In this document: positions 37,493 to 45,486 of the stretch, one piece after another
Layout of the letters: every line of letters starts with the position of its first letter
Position numbering within the stretch: position 1 is the stretch's first letter
Source of the DNA: JACVRW01 sp963811055
GTDB taxonomy: Bacteria; Actinomycetota; Thermoleophilia; Solirubrobacterales; Thermoleophilaceae
Assembly: GCA_963811055.1 (NCBI GenBank)
Contig: CAWEPQ010000020.1
Location: forward strand, 372,001 to 436,000
DNA length: 64,000 nucleotides
Reading direction: 5' to 3'
Program-made: the position numbers and the translations under genes
The notes under the pieces: generated by a model
What the model was told of the DNA's origin: nothing
Seen by the model: only the letters and a program-made list of their open reading frames with translations
The model's database searches: none

Positions 37493-38557
37493 TCAGGCGA
37501 GAGAGACTTCTGCTCCGTCGCCCACCGTCACACGGAGGGCGCGCGGCAGCCGGAACTCGCGGGACACCTTCGCGCCCGCTCCGATCACGCTGGCCTCGAG
37601 CCGCGTGGAGAGGTGCTGGATGCGCGCGCCCGGGAAGACGATCGAGTGCTCGAGCTCGGAGCCCTCGACCACCACGTCGCGGCCGATCGAGCTGTAGGGG
37701 CCGATGTAGGAGTGCGTGATGCGCGCCCCTGGACCGATGATCGCCGGACCGCGGATGACGCTCGACTCGAGCACTGCGCTGGGATGCGCCACCACGGCGC
37801 CCTGGACGGTCGTGCGCGTGAGGTCGGCGGCGCCGTAGTCGGCGGTGATGCCCTCGAGGGCGAACCTGTTGCCCGCCAGCAGAGCGTCGGCGTCGTGACC
37901 GAGGCGCCACCAGTCGGCGACCGTGCGCGTTCGCACCTGGCCTCCGCCGCGGTGCAGCGAGTCGGCCAGGTGCTCGAGCTCGTGTCCCGGCGCGGGATCG
38001 AGCTCGCGTGCGGACTCGGCCACACCCGCGCCCAGGATCGCCACTCCGGCGGGGGCGTAGTGGTCTGCGAACGGGGACTCGGAGCGGCGCGCCCGCAGGT
38101 CCACGACGCTGCCGCCGTGGCCGGCGGTCTCGTGGACGAAGAGGATCGCCTCGCCATCGGCGGCCGGCTCGCCCCGCATCAGCGAGTGGAGGCTGTGGCG
38201 GGAGAGGCTGTCGGCCATGTGGAGCACGAACGGCTCGTCGCCGAGGAAATCGCCGAGAGCGGCAAGTGAGGCGCCCACGCCGGCGCCGGGGCTGCGCTCG
38301 AGCCAGGTGAGCTCGAATCCCCAGCCGGCCTTCGCCACCGCGCGGCTCGTCTGGGCGGAGAGACCGTCTGGCGCGAGCACGGCCACCTCGCGGAGATCGC
38401 CGGCGTCGAGCCAGTCGAGTGCGTGCTCGAGGAGGGGCCGGTTGGCCAGCGGAAGGAGCGGGGGTGCGGCGAGCTCGCCTCGAACGAAGGAGCGCCTGCC
38501 GGGGGCTGAGGAGGGACGGTGCGCCTGGGCGAGGATCACCGCCTTCGATGGGTTCAT
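37493..38557 (-). CDS. Degenerate sugar-nucleotidyltransferase-like protein with left-handed beta-helix
   Basis: 354 residues from ATG 38557. The fold matches long RmlA/GlmU-type nucleotidyltransferases: MNPSKAVILA at the start, LLPLANRPLLEHALDWL, and a C-terminal left-handed beta-helix with hexapeptide units (VAHPSAVLESSVIRGPAIIGPGARI, YIGPYSSIGRDVVVEGSELEHSIVFPGARI). But the glycine-rich GGxGTRLRP loop that binds the nucleotide is replaced by AQAHRPSSAPGRR, and the lysine of the following PKPL is replaced (AAPPLLPLANRP). It may be a pseudoenzyme, perhaps regulating or scaffolding sugar-nucleotide synthesis at the edge of the polysaccharide cluster. Confidence 0.8.
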   Translation of the reverse strand: MNPSKAVILAQAHRPSSAPGRRSFVRGELAAPPLLPLANRPLLEHALDWLDAGDLREVAVLAPDGLSAQTSRAVAKAGWGFELTWLERSPGAGVGASLAALGDFLGDEPFVLHMADSLSRHSLHSLMRGEPAADGEAILFVHETAGHGGSVVDLRARRSESPFADHYAPAGVAILGAGVAESARELDPAPGHELEHLADSLHRGGGQVRTRTVADWWRLGHDADALLAGNRFALEGITADYGAADLTRTTVQGAVVAHPSAVLESSVIRGPAIIGPGARITHSYIGPYSSIGRDVVVEGSELEHSIVFPGARIQHLSTRLEASVIGAGAKVSREFRLPRALRVTVGDGAEVSLA

Positions 38558-38971
38558 CGATGCACCAACGCGCGAGCTGTGCCCAATCTCTTACGCGATA
38601 TGTGCTCTTTTGGCTGAGATTCGGACGAGAGTCGGCATCGGCAAGGGTCTCCTGCCCCCTCGGGCACCGCTTCCTGAACCAAGGACCAGGGCCGCCGGAA
38701 GCGGCCGCAAGTAGCGTCGCAATGCAGGCAGGCGGCTCTGGTCGCACATCGGAGGGAAGCCGTTTTCATTGGATGAGGTGACGCCCGAGCACACGGGTTT
38801 CCCACGGCCAACCCAACCCGGTGTGCGGCGATCACAGAACCGTCGCCCCAGCCCCATTCGGGGCGCGGGCGAGCGAGTGGCGTGCCAAATGGGACGCCAC
38901 TCGCTCAACCCCGTGCCGGGGGCTAACGAATAGCGCGGAAGGAGGGGGCCTCCAGGCCCGTTGTATTCAAG
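38558..38971. promoter_or_regulatory. 414-bp divergent intergenic region upstream of the polysaccharide cluster
   Basis: This is the region between the divergent nucleotidyltransferase-like gene and the LuxR-sugar transferase operon, so it must hold promoters for both. It contains GCCCC-ATTC-GGGGC (38851-38864) and, just after it, a perfect 13-bp inverted repeat at 38871-38906. GGAAGGAGGGGG at 38938-38949 is a purine-rich stretch about 22 nt upstream of the ATG at 38972. No coding frame here looks real. A 5' leader with regulatory structure is plausible but unproven. Confidence 0.45.
38871..38906. repeat. Perfect 13-bp inverted repeat in the cluster leader
   Basis: GAGCGAGTGGCGT (38871-38883) and ACGCCACTCGCTC (38894-38906) separated by GCCAAATGGG, inside which two further base pairs can form. 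It starts 7 nt after a smaller 5-bp hairpin (38851-38864). The ATG of the LuxR-type gene is 66 nt downstream. Possible roles are an attenuator stem or a dimeric operator. Confidence 0.6.
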
Positions 38972-39661
38972 ATGGCCACACCGAAGCTTGGACCCCGACG
39001 GGCGCACCCCGGCGATCTCGCGACCGACGCTGCCGTCGCGGTGGTGGCGGCCGACCAGCTCGCCTCGCGCCGCATCGCGACCGCCCTCGGCGGTGGCGGG
39101 CTCACCGCTGTGGTGATCAGCGCCTCCGTGGAGCTGCTCCTCGAGGACCCGGCCGCAACACGCCTGGACGCCGTGGTCCTCGCCTGCGACCCCTCGCGCG
39201 CCGAAGGCCTCGCCGCCGTGCGGAAGCTCGCGAAGCATCCCGGCAGCCCTCAGGTCATCGTCGTGTCCTCCGCCCTGCTCGGAGCGGGCGTGCGCTCGGC
39301 GCTCGCCGCCGGCGCCAGCGCCTTCGTGGCCGATGCCCAGCTCGAGCTCACGCTCACCGCCGCCACCCGCTCCGCGCTCGCGGGCCAGGTCTCGCTTCCC
39401 CGGGAGCTGCACCGCTGCGCCGTGCGCCCCGCCTTCTCCCACCGCGAGAAGCAGGTGCTCGCGCTCGTGGTCCGCGGCCTTGGCAACAGGCAGATAGCCA
39501 TGCGCCTGTTCCTCTCCGAGAGCACCGTGAAGAGCCACCTCGCATCGGCCTTCCAGAAGCTCGGCGTGCGCTCGCGCAAGGAGGCGGCCGCCGTTCTGCT
39601 GGATCCCGACGAGGGCCTCGGCTCGACGATCCTGTCAGTAGACCTGGACCAGGCCGGCTGA
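38972..39661 (+). CDS. LuxR-type regulator with degenerate receiver domain
   Basis: 229 residues from ATG 38972. Residues about 20-140 have a receiver-like pattern (AAVAVVAADQLASRRIATAL, LDAVVLACDPSRAEGL, QVIVVSSALLGAGVRSALAAGASAFV), but the paired acids after strand 1 are AD, the position of the phospho-acceptor Asp is Ala or Cys, and the late Lys is absent. Residues about 155-210 are a LuxR HTH (FSHREKQVLALVVRGLGNRQIAMRLFLSESTVKSHLASAFQKLGV). It is probably phosphorylation-independent. The stop TGA overlaps the sugar transferase ATG by one base, so it heads the polysaccharide operon. Confidence 0.82.
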   Translation: MATPKLGPRRAHPGDLATDAAVAVVAADQLASRRIATALGGGGLTAVVISASVELLLEDPAATRLDAVVLACDPSRAEGLAAVRKLAKHPGSPQVIVVSSALLGAGVRSALAAGASAFVADAQLELTLTAATRSALAGQVSLPRELHRCAVRPAFSHREKQVLALVVRGLGNRQIAMRLFLSESTVKSHLASAFQKLGVRSRKEAAAVLLDPDEGLGSTILSVDLDQAG

Positions 39662-41145
39662 TGTCGGAGGTCCGTTCACAGGAAGCCGCCGTGCTCTCCA
39701 CGCCGCCGCTGGCGGTCGTGGCCCCCTCGCAGGAGCCCAAGAGCCTTCCGCGCGGACGCACGTGGATCCTGATCGTGGCCGACATGGTCGCGATCGCGGC
39801 CGCGCTCGCCATCACCTATTCGGTGGCCGAGGCGGTGGCCTCGCCGTCGATCATCGCTCCCACGTGGCTCACGCTGCTGCTGGCGGCGCTCGTGCTGCCC
39901 GTCTGGGTGGCGATCTTCACCGCCTACAACCTCTACGAGCGCCAGAACCGGAGCATCTCCCTTGCCACCTTCGACGAGGTGGGCGAGCTCTTCCACGCTC
40001 TGATCGCGGGGTCGCTGTTCTTCCTGATCCTGAGCCAGGTGCTCAGGCGAGTCATGGACGCCGAGGTGTTCTTCCCCGTGGAGGCCGCGATGTTCCTGGC
40101 CACGGCGCTGCCGCTGGTTCTGCTCACCCGCGGATCCGTCCGCAGCTGGCTCCTCCCGGCGATCATGCAGCCGCGGCGGACGCTGATCGTGGGTACCGGC
40201 GACGTGGCGCAGATGGTGGAGCGCAAGATCAGCGCGCACCCGGAGTACCGCCTCGACCTCGTCGGCTTCGTCGACGACCAGCCCCACGGCGAGGGCACCG
40301 CGCCGCTGGTCGGGCGCCCGGCCGACCTGTCGCGCCTGGTCGACGAGCTGGAGATCGACTGGGTCATCCTGGCCTTCTCGCGCGCCTCCTATGAGGACAC
40401 GCTCGAGCTGCTGCGCGGGGCCCGGCGCCCGGACGTGCACCTTTCGATCGTGCCGCGCTTCTTCGAGGTGTTCGCCTCCAACGCCACCATCCAGGAGCTG
40501 GAGGGCATGCCGATCGTGAACCTCCCGCCGATGCGCCTGTCGCGCGGCGTCCGCCTGACCAAGCGCCTGGTGGACATCACGGTGGCCGGCCTCGGCCTGC
40601 TGCTGCTCTCGCCGCTGCTCGCCCTGATCGCGGTGGCAGTGAAGCTCGACAGCCGCGGGCCCGTGTTCTTCAGGCAAGAGCGCCACGGGCGCGGCGGCAG
40701 CATCTTCCGCATCGTCAAGTTCCGCACCATGCGCGTGGGCGCGGAGAGCGAGCGCGTGGGCCTGGCTCCGCTCAACGAGATCTCGGGAGCGCTCTTCAAG
40801 ATGAAGGACGACCCGCGCGTGACCGGCGTGGGCGGCCTGCTCCGGCGCACGAGCCTCGACGAGCTGCCGCAGCTGTGGAACGTGCTGAAGGGCGAGATGA
40901 GCCTGGTCGGCCCGCGCCCGTTCGTGGTCCACGAGTCCTCTCAGATCACCGGCTGGGCGAGCCGCAGGCTCGACATCACGCCCGGCATCACGGGCCTGTG
41001 GCAGGTGCTCGGACGCACCGACATCCCCTTCGACGAGATGGTGAAGCTCGACTACATCTACGTCACCAACTGGTCGCTCTTCTGGGATATGAAGATCCTG
41101 TGCCAGACGATCCCGGTGGTCCTGTCGCGGCGGGGGGCCTACTAG
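39661..41145 (+). CDS. Initiating sugar-phosphate transferase (polyprenyl glycosylphosphotransferase, WbaP/WcaJ type)
   Basis: 494 residues from ATG 39661. Four hydrophobic segments occupy residues about 33-165, then a cytoplasmic NAD-like domain (TLIVGTGDVAQMVERKI, LDLVGFVDDQPHGEG), then the catalytic bacterial sugar-transferase domain: one membrane helix (DITVAGLGLLLLSPLLALIAVAVKL), SRGPVFFRQERHGRGG, FRIVKFRTM, LLRRTSLDELPQLWNVLKGEMSLVGPRP and PGITGLWQVLGR. It transfers a sugar-1-phosphate onto undecaprenyl phosphate, starting each repeat unit of the surface polysaccharide. Confidence 0.95.
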   Translation: MSEVRSQEAAVLSTPPLAVVAPSQEPKSLPRGRTWILIVADMVAIAAALAITYSVAEAVASPSIIAPTWLTLLLAALVLPVWVAIFTAYNLYERQNRSISLATFDEVGELFHALIAGSLFFLILSQVLRRVMDAEVFFPVEAAMFLATALPLVLLTRGSVRSWLLPAIMQPRRTLIVGTGDVAQMVERKISAHPEYRLDLVGFVDDQPHGEGTAPLVGRPADLSRLVDELEIDWVILAFSRASYEDTLELLRGARRPDVHLSIVPRFFEVFASNATIQELEGMPIVNLPPMRLSRGVRLTKRLVDITVAGLGLLLLSPLLALIAVAVKLDSRGPVFFRQERHGRGGSIFRIVKFRTMRVGAESERVGLAPLNEISGALFKMKDDPRVTGVGGLLRRTSLDELPQLWNVLKGEMSLVGPRPFVVHESSQITGWASRRLDITPGITGLWQVLGRTDIPFDEMVKLDYIYVTNWSLFWDMKILCQTIPVVLSRRGAY

Positions 41146-41147
41146 CC

Positions 41148-41894
41148 ATGAACGTCTTCGTGGTGCCCGCTTTTGACGAGGAGGCCAACCTGCCTCGCCT
41201 GCTCACCGACCTCGAGGCCCGGCCAAAGCTGTGGTCCGGCGGACGGGTGATCGTCGTGGACGACGGCTCGAGCGACGCCACCGCGGCGGTGGCCGGCGCA
41301 CATCCCGGATTGCTGCCCGTGGAGGTCATCAGCCTCGGCACGAACCAGGGTCCGGGACGCGCCTTCGACCGCGGCTTCAGGCGCGCGCTCGAGGTGGCTC
41401 CCGAGGACGGCTTCGTGGTCACGCTGGAGGCCGACACCACCAGCGACCTCGACGCGCTCGGCGGCATGCTCGACCTGGCCCGCGGCGGCGCGGACGTGGT
41501 GATGGCATCCACGCACGCACCCGGCGGCGGCCTCTCGAACGTGGGGCTGGTCCGGCGCGTGCTGTCGCGCTCCGCCTCGTACGCGATGCGGCGCACGAGC
41601 GGTGTGGACGCGCGCACGGTTTCCACCTTCTACCGCGTCTACCGCGCCTCGATCCTGCGTCAGGGCTACGCCCGCCACGGTGACCTGCTCGTCCGCGAGC
41701 CCGGCTTCGCCTGCAAGGCCGAGCTGCTCTTCAAGCTGGCGCGCCTCGGCGCACGGCTGGAGGAGGTGCCGGTGGTGATCGACTGGTCGCAGCGCGAGGG
41801 CGACAGCAAGATGCGCGTGCTTCCCACGATGGCCGCGTACATGCGGCTGATGACGAGGCAGGCGTTCACGCGCCGCACCGGGGGATCCGCGTGA
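41148..41894 (+). CDS. Family-2 glycosyltransferase, dolichyl-phosphate-mannose-synthase-like
   Basis: 248 residues from ATG 41148, 2 nt after the sugar transferase stop. GT-A features: VFVVPAFDEEANLPRLL, VIVVDDGSSDATAAVA, LGTNQGPGRAFDRGF, VVTLEADTTSDLDAL (DxT at the metal site) and EVPVVIDWSQREGDSKMRVLPTM near the C-terminus, as in polyprenyl-phosphate hexose synthases. No C-terminal membrane helices. It may make a polyprenyl-linked sugar or add to the growing unit. Stop overlaps the next gene by 4 bp. Confidence 0.88.
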   Translation: MNVFVVPAFDEEANLPRLLTDLEARPKLWSGGRVIVVDDGSSDATAAVAGAHPGLLPVEVISLGTNQGPGRAFDRGFRRALEVAPEDGFVVTLEADTTSDLDALGGMLDLARGGADVVMASTHAPGGGLSNVGLVRRVLSRSASYAMRRTSGVDARTVSTFYRVYRASILRQGYARHGDLLVREPGFACKAELLFKLARLGARLEEVPVVIDWSQREGDSKMRVLPTMAAYMRLMTRQAFTRRTGGSA

Positions 41895-43258
41895 GCGCGC
41901 CCGCACACCTGGTGCACCCATCCGACGGCGACGCTCCGCGCGTGGCAGTGATCGGCGCCGGCCTGCTCGGGCTGGCCGCCGCTTACCGGCTGGCTCAGGG
42001 CGGTGTTTCGGTCACGGTCTACGAGCGCGACGCTCAGCTCGGCGGCCTGGCGGGCACGACGCCGCTCGACGGCATCCCGATCGACCGCTTCTACCACGTG
42101 ACCCTGCCCACCGACGAGCGCGTGATCGAGATGGCAGAGGAGCTCGGGCTGGCGGACAGCTTCCGCTTCCGCCGCAGCGGCGTGGGCTTCTACCACCAGG
42201 GCAAGCTCGCTTCGATGTCCACGCCGCGCGAGCTGCTGAGCTTCCCGGGGCTGACCACGGTGGACCGGATGCGCCTCGTGGCGTTCATCGCCCGCTGCCA
42301 GGTCGGCAGCAGCTACGAGCAGCTCGAGGAGACTCCGATCGAGGACTGGCTCGTGCGCATCTGCGGACGCCGCACCTGGGAGGTGCTCTGGCGCCCGCTG
42401 CTCGACTCCAAGTTCGACGGCCGCTACGAGGACATTCCCGCCACCTACCTCTGGTCGCGCTCGCGCCGGATGGGGAGGTCGCGCGACAAGTCCTCGCAAG
42501 AGGTCATGGGCACGATCGACGGCGGCTACCAGACGCTCGCCGACGCGCTCGGCCAGGCCATCGAGGGCCTCGGCGGAAGCGTGCTTCGCAACACGCCCGT
42601 CAAGGCGATCGTCTCGAGCTCCGGCCGCGCCGTGGGCACCCTGAGCACGCGCGGCTACGAGCCGCACGACCAGGTGATCTCCACCCTGCTGCCCACCGCC
42701 ACGGCGTCGCTGCTCGGACGCGACCTGGCCGCCGCCGTCGGCCCGGACAAGTGCCGCTACCTCGGGATCGTCTGCCTCGTGATGCGCCTGCGCCGCAGCC
42801 TCAGCCCCTGGTACACGCTCAACATCACCGATCGCCGGGTGCCGCTCACCGCGGTGGTCGAGACGACCAAGGTGATCGACCCCGAGCGGGTGGGAGGGCA
42901 CCTCGTGTACGCACCCAAGTACGTGAACCCCGACAGCCCGGAGCTTGAGCGCTCGACCCGCGAGGTGAAGGACGCCTACATGGGTCACGTGCGCACGATG
43001 TTCCCCGGCTTCTCGCCCGACGACGACGTGCTCGCCAGCCAGGTGGCACGCGCGCAGGTGGCGGAGCCCGTGCACACACTTGGCGGCGAGGGCCGCCTCC
43101 CGGACATGTTCCCCGCGCCCGGCCTGGCCATGGCCTCGTCGGCGCACGTGTATCCAGAGATCGTGAACGGCCAGGCGGCCATCGGCGTAGCCGAGCGTCT
43201 GGTCGAAGGGCTCGTTCCTCGCCTGCGGGCGTCCGAGCGTCAGGAGGCGGCGGCATGA
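41891..43258 (+). CDS. FAD-dependent oxidoreductase, UDP-galactopyranose-mutase/amine-oxidase-like
   Basis: 455 residues from GTG 41891 (GTGA overlap). The FAD fingerprint VAVIGAGLLGLAAAYRLAQGG with the downstream acid in TVYERD is at residues 18-46, followed by LGGLAGT; FYHVTLPTDERVIEMAEELGL and the C-terminal GLAMASSAHVYPEIVNGQAAIGVAERLV complete the flavin site. The family includes UDP-galactopyranose mutase and desaturase-like enzymes found in polysaccharide clusters. The exact reaction is not determined; modification of a nucleotide- or lipid-linked sugar fits the context. Confidence 0.85.
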   Translation: MSAPAHLVHPSDGDAPRVAVIGAGLLGLAAAYRLAQGGVSVTVYERDAQLGGLAGTTPLDGIPIDRFYHVTLPTDERVIEMAEELGLADSFRFRRSGVGFYHQGKLASMSTPRELLSFPGLTTVDRMRLVAFIARCQVGSSYEQLEETPIEDWLVRICGRRTWEVLWRPLLDSKFDGRYEDIPATYLWSRSRRMGRSRDKSSQEVMGTIDGGYQTLADALGQAIEGLGGSVLRNTPVKAIVSSSGRAVGTLSTRGYEPHDQVISTLLPTATASLLGRDLAAAVGPDKCRYLGIVCLVMRLRRSLSPWYTLNITDRRVPLTAVVETTKVIDPERVGGHLVYAPKYVNPDSPELERSTREVKDAYMGHVRTMFPGFSPDDDVLASQVARAQVAEPVHTLGGEGRLPDMFPAPGLAMASSAHVYPEIVNGQAAIGVAERLVEGLVPRLRASERQEAAA

Positions 43259-43319
43259 GCACGCCGCGTGGCTTCCACCCCAATACCCGAATACTCGACG
43301 CCTCGAAAAGGAGAGCGCC

Positions 43320-44339
43320 ATGACGACCCCGAGCAAGATAGGAGTGACCGGCGGGGCCGGCTTCATCGGCTCGCACCTCTGCGAACGACTGTTGGCGGAG
43401 GGCCGCCAGGTGATCGCGGTGGACGACCTGTCCCACGGCACCACGGCCAACATGGCCGGCTTCGTTCAGCACCCGAACTTCCGCTTCCACCAGATGGATT
43501 GCCGGAACCCGCGCGAGCTGCGCCGGGTGTTCGCGGGCTGCGACGCCATCGCCCACCTCGCCGCGGAGAAGATTCCGCGCTACGGCGGGGCGCTTCAGAC
43601 GCTGGAGTCGAACGTGGCCGGCGCACACGCCGCCTGCGAGGTGGCTCTGTCGCTCGGTGCCCTGGTGATCATCACGTCGACTTCCGACGTGTACGGGAAC
43701 GCCACGCCGCCGTTCGCCGAGGACGACCACGTGGTCATCGGTCCCTCGACGACGCGTCGCTGGGCATACGCGGTGTCGAAGCTCTACGACGAGCACATCG
43801 CGCTGGCGATGGCCGAGGAGAAGGGGCTGCGCTCCGTAATCCTGCGGCTGTTCAACGTCTACGGCCCGCGCAACCACCCGACGTGGTGGGGCGGCCCGGT
43901 GACAGCGTTCACCGAGGCGCTCCTCGACGGCGAGATCATGGACCTGCACGGTGACGGACGCCAGGTGCGCACGTTCACCTACGTCAGCGACACGGTCGAC
44001 GGCTTCGTCAGGGCGCTCGACACGCCGGACGCGGTCGGGGAGATCCTGAACATCGGCGGCGACGAGCCGATCACGATGATCCGCCTGGCCACCGCCGTGC
44101 AGGAGGGCCTCGGGATAGCCGGGCCGCTGCGGGCGAAGCTGCTGCCGTACGAGAAGATCGGCGGCCGCTACCAGGACGTTCGCTGCCGGATCCCGGACAC
44201 CGAGAAGGCGTCCCGGGTGCTCGGCTTCAACGCGAGCGTGGGTCTGGCCGAGGGCCTGGCGGCCAGCATCGCCTGGCACGTGGAGCGCCGGCGGCTGATG
44301 GAAGAGGGCCACCCGAGCGGGTCGGTCAGCGCAGCCTAA
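43320..44339 (+). CDS. NAD-dependent epimerase/dehydratase (extended SDR)
   Basis: 339 residues from ATG 43320, preceded by AAGGAG. The NAD-binding TGGAGFIGSHLCERLLAEG is at the N-terminus; the Ser-x-Tyr-Lys catalytic set is STSDVYGN and YAVSKLYDEH; LFNVYGPRNHP and VRTFTYVSDTVDGFVRAL are typical of nucleotide-sugar epimerases and dehydratases. It should convert an NDP-hexose for the polysaccharide, such as UDP-glucose to UDP-galactose. Which sugar cannot be decided. Confidence 0.92.
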   Translation: MTTPSKIGVTGGAGFIGSHLCERLLAEGRQVIAVDDLSHGTTANMAGFVQHPNFRFHQMDCRNPRELRRVFAGCDAIAHLAAEKIPRYGGALQTLESNVAGAHAACEVALSLGALVIITSTSDVYGNATPPFAEDDHVVIGPSTTRRWAYAVSKLYDEHIALAMAEEKGLRSVILRLFNVYGPRNHPTWWGGPVTAFTEALLDGEIMDLHGDGRQVRTFTYVSDTVDGFVRALDTPDAVGEILNIGGDEPITMIRLATAVQEGLGIAGPLRAKLLPYEKIGGRYQDVRCRIPDTEKASRVLGFNASVGLAEGLAASIAWHVERRRLMEEGHPSGSVSAA

Positions 44340-44633
44340 GGACCCGGCCGTTCCCAGGGAGTGGCCTCACCCGGGCGTCCAACGGCGGCTGGGTGGGGAC
44401 GTGGTGGCACCGGGCGATCGCGACGCTCCTTACGTTCGGCACCGTATGAGTGTTCAACGTCAGTCGGGTGCCCGGTAGCGCTTGTAGGACGCGAGTCACG
44501 TTGTTCCGCTCATGGCGGCTCAACGTGACGCGCGTGCTCGGTCGCTCCTGACGTTGACCGTGTTATTCACGGTCAACGTCAGTGGCGTGGAAGTCTGAGG
44601 GCGGTGTAGGGCGCCCCGCTAGCCTGGCGGGGC
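44340..44633. other. 294-bp gene-free stretch carrying three hairpins
   Basis: No coding frame. The first 90 bases show nothing recognisable. From 44432 to 44582 three stem-loops follow one another, described in the repeat entry. The last 50 bases lead to the GTG of the frameshifted LLM gene at 44634. Confidence 0.6.
44432..44582. repeat. Array of three stem-loops with related TCAACGT feet
   Basis: Hairpin A: arms 44432-44442 and 44450-44460 (ACGTT...AACGT, one mismatch and two G-U pairs). Hairpin B: GTCACGTTG 44495-44503 and CAACGTGAC 44521-44529 enclosing CCGC/GCGG at 44506-44509 and 44515-44518. Hairpin C: perfect 15-bp stem 44548-44562 and 44568-44582 with loop TTATT. All 3' arms contain TCAACGT (44454, 44520, 44573), spaced 66 and 53 nt. 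No U-tract follows. Confidence 0.7.
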
Positions 44634-45486
44634 GTGAGGCCCACCGTAGGCCTGTTCGGGATCAACTCGCACGCCTGCGCCGATGCGGGCGCGGCGGCGC
44701 GGGTGGCGCAACTGGCGGAGGAGCTGGGCTACGACTCGCTGTGGGCCGGCGAGCACGTGGTCGTGCCGAGCCCGCGCGTCGAGCCATCCCCGATGGACCC
44801 CGACGAGCCGATTCTCGATCCGCTGGTGGCGCTTGCCCACCTGGCGGGGCGCACCGAGCGGATCCGGCTGGCCACCGGCCTCGTGATCCTCCCGCAGCGC
44901 AATCCGCTCGTGCTCGCCAAGCAGGTGGCGAGCCTGGACGTGCTCACGGGCGGCCGGCTGACGCTGGGCCTCGGCGTGGGCTATCTCGAGCCGGAGCTCC
45001 GGGCCCTGGGCGTGCCGATGGCCGGCCGCGGGGCGCGCGCCGACGAATATCTGGCGGCGATGCGCAGCCTCTGGGAGGACGAGGCGCCCCGGTTCAGTGG
45101 ACGCTGCGTGGAGTTCGAGGGGGTCGACGCCCACCCGCGCCCGCTCCAGAGCCCGCTGCCGGTGGTGATCGGCGGCCACAGCCGGGCGGCCCACATACGC
45201 GCGGCGCGGCACGGAGACGGCTGGTACGGGTTCCTCGTGGGTCTCAGGGCGATGGCGGAGCACGGGCGAGTCCCTGCGGCGTGCGGTGGAGGAGACCGGC
45301 CGTGAACGGCCGTTGCACATCTCGGTGAGCCCGGCGCGCCCGCTCGACGAGGGTGTCGCGGAGGCCTATGCGGAGCTCGGGGTGGAGCGCCTGATCGTGG
45401 TGCCGCGCCCGAACCTGTCGCTGGACGAGCTGCTCGCGTTCGTGGAGCGCAACGCGCCCGGCGCCGTGGGCGCGGCCGCGGCCTAG
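44634..45486 (+). pseudogene. LLM-class F420-dependent oxidoreductase, frameshifted
   Basis: The first part (44634-about 45262) reads PTVGLFGINSHACADAGAAARVAQLAEELGYDSLWAGEHVVVP..., LATGLVILPQRNPLVLAKQVASLDVLTGGRLTLGLGVGYLEPEL, the luciferase-like TIM-barrel of F420-dependent enzymes. Near 45262-45272 the frame must shift by one extra base to continue as ESLRRAVEETGRERPLHISVSPARPLDEGVAEAYAELGVERLIV and stop at 45486. The total span of 853 nt is 3n+1, consistent with a single inserted base, and the restored product of about 284 residues is normal length. It is either a recent pseudogene or a sequence error. Confidence 0.8.

Noticed and set aside
38821..38971. Possible cyclic-di-GMP riboswitch in the polysaccharide leader
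   Set aside because: A GGGACGCC stretch looked suggestive, but the conserved core of that class, including its tetraloop receptor and GNRA-loop arrangement, is absent.
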